A stretch of 64,000 nt of DNA, taken from JAKFDI01 sp044508835. GTDB lineage: Bacteria > Pseudomonadota > Gammaproteobacteria > Burkholderiales > Burkholderiaceae_C. Location: contig JBIQHD010000017.1 in assembly GCA_044508835.1 (NCBI GenBank), positions 34,495 to 98,494 of the forward strand, in the 5' to 3' direction. The notes beneath the pieces are model-generated. The model made no database searches. It was given only the letters and a program-made list of their open reading frames with translations, and was not told the origin of the DNA. Position numbers and translations under genes: made by a program. Position 1 is the stretch's first letter, and every line of letters starts with the position of its first letter. Positions 41,407 to 49,719 of this stretch are shown here, in pieces.

Positions 41407-42879
41407 ATGGACATGAAGACTTCCCCGCTGACCTCCCTGAACGACCCCGCCCTGCTCAGGACCGACGGCCTCGTCGACGGCCGCTGGCTCGCCGGCGGCG
41501 GCCGCTTCGACGTGATCGACCCGGCCACCGGCCACAAGCTCGTCGACGTGGCCGACCTGGGCGTGGCCGAGACGCAGGCCGCCATCGACGCCGCCGACGC
41601 CGCCTGGCCGGCATGGCGCGGCAAGACCGCCAAGGAGCGCGGCGCGATCCTCTCGAAGTGGGCGGCGCTGATGCACCAGCATGCCGACGACCTGGCGCGC
41701 ATCATGACCGCCGAGCAGGGCAAGCCGCTGGCCGAGGCCAAGGGCGAGGTGGCCTACGGCGCGAGCTTCATCGAATGGTTCGCCGAGGAAGGCCGGCGCG
41801 TCTACGGCGAGACCGTGCCCACCACCGACGGCAACAAGCGCTACCTCGTCATCAAGCAGGCGATGGGCGTGTGCGCGGCGATCACGCCGTGGAACTTCCC
41901 CATCGCGATGATCACGCGCAAGGTCGGCCCGGCGCTGGCCGCGGGCTGCACGGTGGTCGTCAAGCCCGCGGGGCAGACGCCGCTGTCGGCGCTGGCCGTG
42001 GCCGAGCTCGGCCAGCGCGCCGGGCTGCCGGCGGGCGTGCTCAACGTCGTCACCTCGAAGAGATCGTCCGAGATCGGCAAGCTGCTGTGCGAGAGCGACG
42101 TGGTGCGCCACCTCTCGTTCACCGGCTCCACCGAGGTCGGCCGCATCCTCGCCGCGCAGTGCGCGCCGACGATCAAGAAGCTCTCGCTGGAGCTCGGCGG
42201 CAACGCGCCCTTCATCGTGTTCGACGACGCCGACCTCGACAGCGCCGTCGAGGGCGCGCTCGCCAGCAAGTACCGCAACGCCGGCCAGACCTGCGTGTGC
42301 GCCAACCGCCTGTACGTGCAGGACGGCGTGTACGACGCCTTCGTGGCCAAGCTCGCCGCCAAGGTGAAGGCGATGAAGGTCGGCAACGGCTTCGAGCCCG
42401 GCGTGGTGCAGGGCCCGCTGATCGACGACAACGCCGTCGCCAAGGTCGAGGAGCACGTGGCCGACGCCGTCTCGAAGGGCGCGAAGGTGCTCACCGGCGG
42501 CCAGCGCATCGGCGCGCGCTTCTACGAGCCCACGGTGCTGACGGACGCCACCAGCGACATGCTGTGCGCCCGCGAGGAGACCTTCGGGCCGGTGGCGCCG
42601 GTGTTCCGCTTCAGGACGGAGGACGACGCCATCGCCGCGGCCAACGCCACCGAGTTCGGCCTGGCGAGCTACTTCTACAGCCGCGACGTGGGCCGCATCT
42701 TCCGCGTCGGCGAGGCGCTGGAGTACGGCATGGTGGGCATCAACACCGGGATCATCTCCACCGCGGAAGTGCCGTTCGGCGGCGTGAAGCAGTCGGGCCT
42801 GGGGCGCGAAGGCTCGCACCACGGCATCGACGACTACGTGGAGATCAAGTACCTCTGCCTGGGCGACATCCTGAAATGA
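41407..42879 (+). CDS. gabD: Succinate-semialdehyde dehydrogenase (NADP+-type)
   Basis: 490 residues of the aldehyde dehydrogenase family. Active-site Glu262 lies in LELGGNAPF and nucleophile Cys296 in GQTCVCAN; the cofactor region has FTGSTEVGR. The pattern (PWNFPIAMITRK, VKPAGQTPLSALA) fits GabD, which oxidises succinate semialdehyde to succinate at the end of the GABA shunt. A second ATG two codons in is also possible. No GABA transaminase is adjacent. Confidence 0.92.
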   Translation: MDMKTSPLTSLNDPALLRTDGLVDGRWLAGGGRFDVIDPATGHKLVDVADLGVAETQAAIDAADAAWPAWRGKTAKERGAILSKWAALMHQHADDLARIMTAEQGKPLAEAKGEVAYGASFIEWFAEEGRRVYGETVPTTDGNKRYLVIKQAMGVCAAITPWNFPIAMITRKVGPALAAGCTVVVKPAGQTPLSALAVAELGQRAGLPAGVLNVVTSKRSSEIGKLLCESDVVRHLSFTGSTEVGRILAAQCAPTIKKLSLELGGNAPFIVFDDADLDSAVEGALASKYRNAGQTCVCANRLYVQDGVYDAFVAKLAAKVKAMKVGNGFEPGVVQGPLIDDNAVAKVEEHVADAVSKGAKVLTGGQRIGARFYEPTVLTDATSDMLCAREETFGPVAPVFRFRTEDDAIAAANATEFGLASYFYSRDVGRIFRVGEALEYGMVGINTGIISTAEVPFGGVKQSGLGREGSHHGIDDYVEIKYLCLGDILK

Positions 42880-42901
42880 CCCGCCGCGCCGGCGCGGCCC
42901 G

Positions 42902-43822
42902 CTACAGCACGGTGTCGTCGTTGGCCGCCGGCAGGGCCTGGCCCGGCGGCACGCCCTGCACCGGCGCGGCGGCCGCGAGGCCTGCAGCGCGGCGCAGCAG
43001 GCTGTTCGCGTCCTTGCCGTCGCGGGGGTGGCGCGCCACGCCGATCGCCACCGCGAGCGAGATGGGGCGCCCCGCCACGCTGAACGACGGGTTCAGCGCC
43101 GCGACCAGCTTGGCCGCGACGTGCTCGGCATCGTTCGCCTCCTGGAAGCGCGAGAGCAGCACCGCGAAGGTGTCGGCCCCGGTGGCGGCGACCACGTCGC
43201 TGCCGCGCACCGCCGCGCGCAGCCGCACCGCCACCTTGCGCCGCAGCACGTTGGCCGCCTCGGCGCCATGCTGCGCCTCGGCCGCCGCGAGGCCGTCGAT
43301 GCGCAGGCCCAGCAGCGCCATCGGCGCCGGCTCGCGCTCGCGCAGGGCGAGCAGCTGGTGCAGGTGCTCCAGCAGCTGCCCCTGGTTCGGCAGCCCGGTC
43401 ATCAGGTCGGTGGCGTAGGCCTTGCGGGCGGCGCGCTCCTGCGCCTTGCGCTCGATGGCCAGGCGCAGCGCGCGCGGCAGGGCGTCGACCGGGTCGGCGT
43501 GCAGCGGCAGCACGTCCTGCACGCCGCGCCGCGCCAGCAGCACGGACAGGTCGGCGCCGGGTTCTTCCGTGGCGAGCACGACGACGGCCGATTCGGCCAC
43601 GGCGTGCGAGAGCATCGGCCAGGTCACCAGCCCGCGCGCCTCGGACGGGCGGCAGCACACCACCACCGCGTCGAACGACAGGATCGCCAGCCGCTGGCTG
43701 GCGGCGTCCAGGCCCGGGCACGGCATCAGCTCGAAGGGGCCGAAGCCGCTCTCGCCCTGCAGCTTCGGCGCGGCGACACCTTCGGTGGCGACCATGAGGA
43801 TGCGCAAGGGAACGGTGCTCAA
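42902..43822 (-). CDS. Degenerate GGDEF-domain protein with pseudo-receiver
   Basis: 306 residues. Residues 1-125 look like a receiver-type fold without a clear phospho-acceptor. Residues 138-280 form a GGDEF domain with the typical DLMTGLPNQGQL opening, but the signature is GADTF (215-219) instead of GGDEF, so diguanylate cyclase activity is unlikely. The inhibitory-site motif RGSD (206-209) sits at the correct distance, so it may bind c-di-GMP. TTG 43822 is chosen as start because GGAGG lies just upstream. Confidence 0.85.
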   Translation of the reverse strand: MSTVPLRILMVATEGVAAPKLQGESGFGPFELMPCPGLDAASQRLAILSFDAVVVCCRPSEARGLVTWPMLSHAVAESAVVVLATEEPGADLSVLLARRGVQDVLPLHADPVDALPRALRLAIERKAQERAARKAYATDLMTGLPNQGQLLEHLHQLLALREREPAPMALLGLRIDGLAAAEAQHGAEAANVLRRKVAVRLRAAVRGSDVVAATGADTFAVLLSRFQEANDAEHVAAKLVAALNPSFSVAGRPISLAVAIGVARHPRDGKDANSLLRRAAGLAAAAPVQGVPPGQALPAANDDTVL

Positions 43823-43854
43823 CGGAACCTCCGGAATTCAAGACGCGGCCGGCG

Positions 43855-43883
43855 AAGCAAAAGGGCCGCGGTCAGCGGCCCTT
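43855..43883 (-). terminator. Intrinsic terminator for leftward transcription
   Basis: A 9-bp inverted repeat (AAGGGCCGC, 5-nt loop, GCGGCCCTT) is followed on the minus strand by TTTTGCTT. It sits right behind the tRNA-Gly 3' fragment, so it was probably the terminator of the tRNA gene before the island separated them. Confidence 0.75.
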
Positions 43884-43890
43884 CGGATCT

Positions 43891-43907
43891 TGGAGCGGGT
43901 GAAGGGA
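43891..43907 (-). repeat. tRNA-Gly 3'-end fragment, candidate att site (island edge)
   Basis: The minus strand reads TCCCTTCACCCGCTCCA, the T-arm to acceptor end of a tRNA-Gly of the GCGGGTG...CACCCGCTCCA type, including the encoded CCA. The rest of the tRNA is absent: homology stops after 17 bp. Such a 3'-end copy is the usual scar left by a tRNA-targeting integrase. The intact gene is predicted at the far end of the island, outside the window. Confidence 0.72.
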
Positions 43908-43922
43908 CAGCATCGCGTTCCC

Positions 43923-43945
43923 AACTCGTTGATTGATAACGAGTT
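43923..43945. repeat. Perfect inverted repeat just inside the island edge
   Basis: AACTCGTT and AACGAGTT flank a 7-nt AT-rich spacer (GATTGAT), 15 bp inside the tRNA fragment. It lacks a T-run, so it is not an obvious terminator; it could be a protein-binding site next to the attachment core. No other gene was seen from 43,908 to 44,076. Confidence 0.5.
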
Positions 43946-44076
43946 TTCCGCACTCGGCGAACCGAGATGGACGTTATTGTGGACTGAAAAACCACGCTTG
44001 GTCAACGCGCGCTCCGAACAGGTCCAGTGCGAGCCATGGACAGCCAGCAGTAGCCAATGTACCCGAGCGATCAACG

Positions 44077-44985
44077 TCACGAGGCCGGTTCATCTCCCTT
44101 CTGCAGGAACTCCTCGCGGGCGCGCTGCAGGAACCGCTTCACAGGTTCAGAGGGTTCGGCGCGACGACGCAGCAGGTAGGTGAACAGCATGGGCGGCGTG
44201 CCGGACAGGGGGCGGACGGCTATGTCGGGACGATTCAGGGTCTGCACCTGCGAGGCTATGGCGAAACCGATGCCGTAACCGGCACCGACCAGAGTCAGCA
44301 TCACGCCCAAGCTCGTTACTTGGTCTACCAGCTTGGGCGGCTTGGACGCATGTTGTAGTACAGCCTGGATCTGATGGTGGCAACCCGATCCCGCGTCCGG
44401 ATGGCACAGCACCAGCGGGAACTTCAAGGCTTCATCCAGCGGCACTTCCGCGTGCGCCAGCAAGGGGTGGCGCACGGGCACGATCACCGACAGCGGATCG
44501 GTCCACACGGGCTCGGCGACAATGCCATCATTCACCGCGTTCGACAGCGCAAAGCCGACGTCCAGCAGATCGTTGTGCAGGCCCTTGAGCTGCTGTGCGA
44601 AAGGCAGCTCGAAGACGCGAATTTCCAGTTCGGGCTCTTCCTCGCGGCTGCGCGCCAGCAAGGTCGCAATGTGGGGCTGCGCCAAACTGTCGCAGATGGC
44701 GATGCGTAGATAGCCCTGATAGCCCTGCGCCGCCGACTTTGCAGCACTCACTGCCTGTTCCACGGTGGCCAGCACGCGCCGGCACTCACCGAGGAACACT
44801 TGACCGGCCCAGGTTAGCCGCGTCTGGTGCGCGCTGCGGTCGAACAGCTGCACGCCGAGCGTGGCTTCGAGATTGCGCATTGCGCGCGACACGGGAGATT
44901 GCTCGACGCCAAGGCGCTCCGCCGCCCGCGCGAAATGCAATTCTTCCGCGACCGCAATGAAGTAGCGCAGTAGTCTGAGTTCCAA
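44077..44985 (-). CDS. LysR-family transcriptional regulator
   Basis: 302 residues, the typical LysR length. The N-terminal winged helix (LELRLLRYFIAVAEELHFARAAERLGVEQSPVSRAMRNLE) is followed by a periplasmic-binding-like effector domain (about 90-295). Start TTG 44985 has AGGAGG five bases upstream; longer frames have no ribosome-binding site. It lies downstream of the pha genes on the same strand, 147 bp from phaB. Target genes and effector are unknown; codon use is less GC-rich than in the genes left of 43,890. Confidence 0.9.
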   Translation of the reverse strand: MELRLLRYFIAVAEELHFARAAERLGVEQSPVSRAMRNLEATLGVQLFDRSAHQTRLTWAGQVFLGECRRVLATVEQAVSAAKSAAQGYQGYLRIAICDSLAQPHIATLLARSREEEPELEIRVFELPFAQQLKGLHNDLLDVGFALSNAVNDGIVAEPVWTDPLSVIVPVRHPLLAHAEVPLDEALKFPLVLCHPDAGSGCHHQIQAVLQHASKPPKLVDQVTSLGVMLTLVGAGYGIGFAIASQVQTLNRPDIAVRPLSGTPPMLFTYLLRRRAEPSEPVKRFLQRAREEFLQKGDEPAS

Positions 44986-45132
44986 TGCGGCCTCCTGTTC
45001 GCCTCGCTCCTGGCCTGCGTCCACCTCATGCGGATTGCGCCTCGCTTTCCCCTTCGGTGATGGGAAAAATGTTCTGGCGCTGCTCTGCTTGCCGCGTCGG
45101 AGACCACCCGCTAGCGCCACGGGCTCCCCGAC

Positions 45133-45726
45133 TCAGGACATGTGCTGGCCACCGTTCATCGCCACGTTGCTGCCCGTCATGAAGGCGGCAGCCTCACTGG
45201 CGATGAAGGCCACCAGCGCCGCGATCTCATCCGGCTGGCCAAGGCGACCCACCGGAATCGCTTCGATGATCTTCTGGCGCACGTCTTCGCGCACGGCCAT
45301 CACCATTTCGGTGGCCAGATAGCCCGGCGAGACGGTGTTGACCGTCACGCCCTTGCGCGCCACCTCCTGCGCCAGCGCCTTGGTGAAGCCGTGCACGCCA
45401 GCCTTGGCCGCCGAGTAATTGGTCTGGCCGAACTGCCCCTTGCTGCCGTTGATCGACGAGACGTTGACGATGCGCCCCCAGCCACGCTCCACCATCGGAT
45501 CGATGAATGGCTTGGTGACATTGAACATGGAGTCCAGGTTGGTGCGCAGCACGGCGTCCCAGCCGGCCTTGTCGAGCTTGCGCAGCGTGGCATCGCGAGT
45601 GATGCCGGCGTTGTTCACCAGGATGTCGATCCGATGACCATCGGCGTGGATGTTCCGCGCCAGTTCCTGCGATGACTCGTATTCGGATACATCTACGCCG
45701 TAAGCAGTGAATATGTAGCCCTGTGT
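45133..45726 (-). pseudogene. phaB: Acetoacetyl-CoA reductase phaB, 3' part (split by IS)
   Basis: Encodes the C-terminal about 197 residues of a short-chain dehydrogenase of the PhaB type: ILVNNAGITRD, the catalytic serine in NVSSINGSKGQFGQ, Tyr and Lys in TNYSAAKAG, and the end NGGQHMS. PhaB reduces acetoacetyl-CoA to (R)-3-hydroxybutyryl-CoA for PHA synthesis. The frame runs on into the IS element at 45,727, losing its own start. Joining it to the 46,985-47,137 fragment at the GTGT duplication restores one 248-residue frame. Confidence 0.9.
45723..45726. repeat. Left target-site duplication (GTGT)
   Basis: GTGT immediately precedes the left end of the IS and is repeated right after its right end, as expected for IS407-group insertion. 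Confidence 0.85.
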
Positions 45727-45792
45727 TGACCTGCAACCCGTCACCCGTACCAAAACAATGGAGAAGAATCCGCGCAACCGAGAGGAAGCGCG

Positions 45793-46059
45793 ATGCGCAA
45801 GAGCAGATTCACAGACGAGCAAGTCATCGGATTCATCAAGCAGGCTGACGCCGGCATGAGCGTGGCGGACCTGTGCCGCCGAGAGGGGTTCAGCTCGGCG
45901 AGCTTCTACAAGTGGCGGGCCAAGTTCGGCGGCATGCAGGCCAGCGACGCCAAGCGGCTGCGCGAGCTGGAAGCCGAGAACAACCGGCTCAAGAAGCTGC
46001 TGGCCGAGGCCGTGCTGGACAACGAGGCGCTGAAGGTGGCCTTCGGCGTAAAGCGCTGA
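45793..46059 (+). CDS. IS407-group transposase OrfA
   Basis: 88 residues. It starts MRKSRFTDEQVIGFIKQADAG; a helix-turn-helix (VADLCRREGFSSASFYKWRAKFGG) is followed by a leucine-zipper helix (LRELEAENNRLKKLLAEAVLD). This DNA-binding part recognises the element ends. It is produced alone or, by frameshifting, fused to OrfB. Confidence 0.93.
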   Translation: MRKSRFTDEQVIGFIKQADAGMSVADLCRREGFSSASFYKWRAKFGGMQASDAKRLRELEAENNRLKKLLAEAVLDNEALKVAFGVKR

Positions 46060-46091
46060 GCCCACCGGCGAAGCGACGCGCGGTGGGCACG

Positions 46092-46922
46092 ATGTTGGAA
46101 TCGACCTCGATCAGTGAGCGGCGCGCCTGCGCCTTGGTGGGTCTGTCGCGCGACAGCTGGCGACACCCGCCCCAGCGTGCGCAGCACGACCAGGCGACGC
46201 GCCAGCGCATCGTCGAACTGGCCCACGAGCGACGGCGCTTCGGCTACCGGCGCATCGCCGACCTGCTGCGCGCCACGGGCACCAAGATCAACGACAAGCG
46301 TGTGTATCGGCTCTACAAGCTGGCCGACCTGTCGGTGCGCAAGCGCCGCGGCAAGCAGCGCCTGAAGCTCGAGCGCGTGCCGCTGCACGAATGCCAGACC
46401 GTCAATGAAGTCTGGAGCATGGACTTCGTCAGCGACAGCCTGGCCAGCGGTCGGCGCATCAAGTGTCTGACCGTCACCGACGACTTCAGCCACGAGTGCG
46501 TGGACATCGCCGTTGATCACGGAATCGGCGGCGAGTACGTCGTGCGCGTGCTGGACCAGGTGGCGCGATTCCGGGGCTACCCGCAGGCCGTGAGGACCGA
46601 TCAGGGGCCGGAGTTCACCAGCCGCGCCTTCATGGCTTGGGCGCAGGCCAAGGGCGTTCGCCACATCCTCAACCAGCCCGGCAAGCCCACGCAGAACGCC
46701 TACATCGAGAGCTTCAACGGCAAGTTCCGCGACGAGTGCTTGAACGAGCATTGGTTCCAGAGCCTGAAGCAGGCGCGCGTCGAGGTCGCGCGCTGGCGAA
46801 TCGACTACAACGAGGTGCGCCCGCACAGCAGTTGCGCCCGGATGCCGCCAGCCAAGTTCGCTGCGCAACACCGTCGAACCACCAGCGGCGCCGTCCCGGC
46901 GTCTCAACAGACCCAGGAGTAA
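46092..46922 (+). CDS. IS407-group transposase OrfB (DDE integrase domain)
   Basis: About 276 residues from ATG 46092 (GTG 46083 is possible), in the -1 frame relative to OrfA. It has HTH_21-like SISERRACALVGLSRDSW and the rve core with the acidic triad: WSMDFVSD, RTDQGPEF and NAYIESFNGKFRDEC (Glu). No internal stop is seen. In IS3 elements the active transposase is usually an OrfAB fusion; I do not see a classic A-rich slippery site, so the mode of expression is uncertain. Confidence 0.9.
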   Translation: MLESTSISERRACALVGLSRDSWRHPPQRAQHDQATRQRIVELAHERRRFGYRRIADLLRATGTKINDKRVYRLYKLADLSVRKRRGKQRLKLERVPLHECQTVNEVWSMDFVSDSLASGRRIKCLTVTDDFSHECVDIAVDHGIGGEYVVRVLDQVARFRGYPQAVRTDQGPEFTSRAFMAWAQAKGVRHILNQPGKPTQNAYIESFNGKFRDECLNEHWFQSLKQARVEVARWRIDYNEVRPHSSCARMPPAKFAAQHRRTTSGAVPASQQTQE

Positions 46923-46980
46923 TCTCCTTCAATCCAGCGGATTCCTCAAAACGACTGGTACGGGTTCTGGGGGCAGGTCA

Positions 46981-46984
46981 GTGT
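46981..46984. repeat. Right target-site duplication (GTGT)
   Basis: Matches the GTGT at 45,723-45,726; removing the IS plus one copy restores the phaB reading frame. Confidence 0.85.
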
Positions 46985-47137
46985 TGCCTGCGCTTCCTGC
47001 CACTGGCCAATCGTGGTGTTGCCGAGGGTATGCGTAACGATCACGCGGTGGCCAGCATCGTGCAGGGCATGAGCGATCGCCGCGCCCAGCCCCCGGTTGC
47101 CGCCCGTCACAAGTGCGGTCCGTTGCTTCGTGTTCAT
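46985..47137 (-). pseudogene. phaB: Acetoacetyl-CoA reductase phaB, 5' part (split by IS)
   Basis: Encodes the first 51 residues: MNTKQRTALVTGGNRGLGAAI with the Rossmann NAD(P) motif TGGxxGxG. The frame then passes into the IS and stops after about a dozen foreign residues. It begins ten bases after the phasin stop, in the order phaC-phaP-phaB. Its short protein could not be a working reductase. Confidence 0.88.
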
Positions 47138-47147
47138 TGCGTCCCCC

Positions 47148-47579
47148 TTATTTCCTAGTCTTGCCCTGTGGTGCCGAGCTTTGGGCAGTCCACGGCTGGA
47201 AAAGCTGCGCAAAAGAGGCTGTGTCGCCGCTGGCGCCGAACGTCGCCGATACAGACTCCTGCCAAGTGACGAGCGCCTGGCGCAGGCCATCGGCAAAAAC
47301 GGCCTGGCTCTTGGCAGCGGCGTTGGCGACTGCTTGCGCATCTCCCACGCGACCCTGAAACAAGCGCTGGAACACCTCGACTGGCAAAGTCGCGAGCGCT
47401 TGCCAGTCCGCCGCTTGCTGAAGGCCATGGATGCGCGAGGTGGTCTCCAACACGCCGCCAGCGCTGATCTGCTGCATCGCTTCGAGCCACTGTTGGCCGC
47501 TCTCTTGCAGCAGACGGGTGATCTGCAGCTGCAGTTGGGCATTGGCCTTGTAGAGATGGATGGGCCGGTCGCCGTTCAT
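47148..47579 (-). CDS. phaP: Phasin-family PHA granule protein
   Basis: 143 residues, helical and rich in Gln and Ala (NAQLQLQITRLLQESGQQWLEAMQQ), as in the phasin family that coats PHA granules. It lies between phaC and phaB on one strand; the 108-bp gap to phaC has no other gene. It is shorter than many phasins, but the pattern and context agree. Confidence 0.82.
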   Translation of the reverse strand: MNGDRPIHLYKANAQLQLQITRLLQESGQQWLEAMQQISAGGVLETTSRIHGLQQAADWQALATLPVEVFQRLFQGRVGDAQAVANAAAKSQAVFADGLRQALVTWQESVSATFGASGDTASFAQLFQPWTAQSSAPQGKTRK

Positions 47580-47687
47580 TGCAGTACTCCTTCGTCGAGA
47601 TGTGCCCCAACGGGGCGTGTGCGGGCCTTCCTGAAGAACTGCCCGATTGAGATTGAGGTGGTCTTGTCGCGGCCTCGGGGCTTCAGG

Positions 47688-49454
47688 TCACTTCATCGCC
47701 ACGTATGTCCCCGGCGCATCGCCAAGCGGTGCGTACACGCCATGCATCCCGAACATGGCGGGCGGCGTCACGCGCCCGGCCGAGCGCCGCGCCAGCCACT
47801 GCTGCCAGGCCGGCCACCAGGAGCCGTCATTCAGCGGGGTTTCGTCGCGCCACGTTTGCGGATCGACGTAGCGAGCGCCGGTGCTGCGGGTGGCAATCTG
47901 GTAGCTGCGTCGGGGGTGCCTCGGCTCGCTGACCACGCCGGCGTTGTGTCCGCCACTGGTCAGTACGAAAGTCAGTTCCGCATCACTGAGCAGGTGCATC
48001 TTGTACACAGACGGCCAAGGGGCGACATGGTCGCGCACCGTGCCGACGATGAACATCGGCACTTCGATGTCGGCGATCGCCACGGGCTTCCCGCCGACGC
48101 GGTAGCGTCCTTCAGCCAGATCGTTGTCCAGATACAAACGCCGCAGATATTCGCTGTGCATGCGATACGGCATCCGGGTCACGTCGGCGTTCCAGGCCAT
48201 CAGGTCATTGAACCCCTGCCGTTCACCCAGCAGGTACTCGCGCACCCGGCGCGACCAGATCAGGTCGCGCGAGTTGAGCATCTGGAACGCGCCAGCCATC
48301 TGCTTGCCGTCGAGATAGCCCTTGTCCCACATGCCGGCTTCCAGCCATGCCAGTTGACTGTCGTCGATGAAAAGCGCGATCTCGCCCGACTCGCGGAAAT
48401 CGATCTCCGACGCCAGCAGCGTCAGGCTTTGCAGACGCTCGTCGCCATCGCGCGCCATCGCGGCGGCGGCAATCGAGAGCAACGTGCCGCCCAGGCAATA
48501 GCCGACCGCCTGCACCTTGCGTTCGGGCACGATGGACGTGACCGCGTCCATCGCATCCATGACCCCCAGCCAGCGGTAATCCTCCAGGCCGAGGTCACGA
48601 TCGGCTGCCGTCGGGTTCTTCCATGAAAGGATGAACACCGTGTGCCCCTGATCGACCAGGTACTTCACCATCGAGTTGTGCGGCGACAGGTCGAGGATGT
48701 AGTACTTCATGATCCAGGAAGGGACGATTAGCACCGGCTCGGCATACACGTCGGTCGTGGTGGGCGTGTACTGGATGAGCTCGATCAGGTGATTGCGGAA
48801 CACCACCTTTCCTGGCGTGACCGCCACGTCCTTGCCGACCTCGAACCCTTCGACTCCTGCCGGCCCTTCGTCGAGCACGAGACGCCGTGCATCTTCCAGG
48901 AAGTTCATTGCGCCGTGCCAGAGGTTGGCACCACCGCTGTCCGTGATGGCGCGCAGCACCTCAGGATTCGTCCAGATGAAATTGGCCGGCGACCACATGT
49001 CGAGCCACTGCCGGCCGGCGAAAGTGACCAATCTCTCGTGATGGCGCGACACGCCGCGCACGCCAGTGGTGGCGTTGTGCCACCACTGCTGCTGCAGCAA
49101 GAAGCCCTGGTGAATCACGTTGAAGGGCCATTGCTGCCAAACAGCATCGGCGAAGCGCCGATCCTGCTCCAGCGGCTCGATGCAAGTCGGGCAGGCGCGC
49201 GAGTTTGCGGCGCGCACTGCGTAACGCGCGAGGCGCTGCTGCTTGTGCAGCCCCTTCTCCAGCAACTTGTGCTGCTTGCCAGGCGAAAGACAGAGGTGTA
49301 GCGCCCAGTCATACCAAGCCAGCAGACCCGCCGCCGGCGACACCCCGCCAGTGCCGCGTGCCCGCAAGGCGTTGGCAAGCACATCCAGGATATCGGGGGG
49401 CGTGCTTTCAGGCGATGCCGGCGCCTGTTGGGCCATCAAGCCGACAGCAGTCAT
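47688..49454 (-). CDS. phaC: Class I polyhydroxyalkanoate synthase
   Basis: 588 residues. The lipase-like box is GYCLGG with the nucleophile Cys320; Asp475 lies in GTVRDHVAPW and His503 in GGHNAGVV. These match Cys319, Asp480 and His508 of Cupriavidus PhaC in sequence context. It polymerises (R)-3-hydroxyacyl-CoA on the granule surface. ATG 49454 follows AGGAG at good distance; a GTG one codon earlier is possible. It heads the phaC-phaP-phaB unit and faces tetR across a shared regulatory region. Confidence 0.93.
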   Translation of the reverse strand: MTAVGLMAQQAPASPESTPPDILDVLANALRARGTGGVSPAAGLLAWYDWALHLCLSPGKQHKLLEKGLHKQQRLARYAVRAANSRACPTCIEPLEQDRRFADAVWQQWPFNVIHQGFLLQQQWWHNATTGVRGVSRHHERLVTFAGRQWLDMWSPANFIWTNPEVLRAITDSGGANLWHGAMNFLEDARRLVLDEGPAGVEGFEVGKDVAVTPGKVVFRNHLIELIQYTPTTTDVYAEPVLIVPSWIMKYYILDLSPHNSMVKYLVDQGHTVFILSWKNPTAADRDLGLEDYRWLGVMDAMDAVTSIVPERKVQAVGYCLGGTLLSIAAAAMARDGDERLQSLTLLASEIDFRESGEIALFIDDSQLAWLEAGMWDKGYLDGKQMAGAFQMLNSRDLIWSRRVREYLLGERQGFNDLMAWNADVTRMPYRMHSEYLRRLYLDNDLAEGRYRVGGKPVAIADIEVPMFIVGTVRDHVAPWPSVYKMHLLSDAELTFVLTSGGHNAGVVSEPRHPRRSYQIATRSTGARYVDPQTWRDETPLNDGSWWPAWQQWLARRSAGRVTPPAMFGMHGVYAPLGDAPGTYVAMK

Positions 49455-49469
49455 CACCAGCTCCTTTCA

Positions 49470-49492
49470 ATAGTGAGTGACATATTACTATC
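49470..49492 (-). promoter_or_regulatory. TetR operator candidate near phaC
   Basis: The minus strand reads GATAGTAATATGTCACTCAC then TAT. It lies 15 bp upstream of the phaC ATG and matches the copy before tetR at about 21 of 23 positions. Its place next to the start favours repression. Confidence 0.65.
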
Positions 49493-49719
49493 TTATCCAG
49501 TGCGAGCGAGAATGCAACCCACACCCCCGACAACCGTTCTCCCGCGGCATCGTCTCCTGACTGGATGCCGTCAAGTCGCTCTCAACGCCCACACGTTGAC
49601 GCAGCAACGCCCGAAGTTGTGCAGAACCAAGCCGTTCGTCGCCTGCGATCACGATCAAGCTCGCTCTGTCTCGAATCGTCGGATTGCTCTTCTTCCACAA
49701 CGGGAATTCGTTGTGCTAG

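Larger units (their letters stand above)
45727..46980 (+). mobile_element. IS3-family element, IS407 group, 1,254 bp
   Basis: The element is bounded by imperfect inverted repeats. The left end begins TGACCTGCAACCCG and ends in ACCCGTACCA at 45,752; the right end (46,956-46,980, reverse complement) begins TGACCTGCCCCC and ends in the same ACCCGTACCA. A 4-bp duplication GTGT flanks it. It encodes OrfA and, in the -1 frame, OrfB with an intact DDE core. Both genes appear undamaged, so the copy may be active and the insertion recent. It interrupts phaB in the opposite orientation. Confidence 0.92.

Noticed and set aside
43861..43883. Hairpin considered as part of a CRISPR or repeat array
   Set aside because: It occurs once, is followed by a T-run on the minus strand, and is better explained as an intrinsic terminator.
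43838..44080. Possible 80-residue protein in the island edge region
   Set aside because: No ribosome-binding site or family pattern, and the frame crosses the tRNA-derived attachment fragment.
45142..45675. Plus-strand frame opposite the phaB 3' part
   Set aside because: The minus strand carries unmistakable PhaB motifs; the plus-strand product has no recognisable features.
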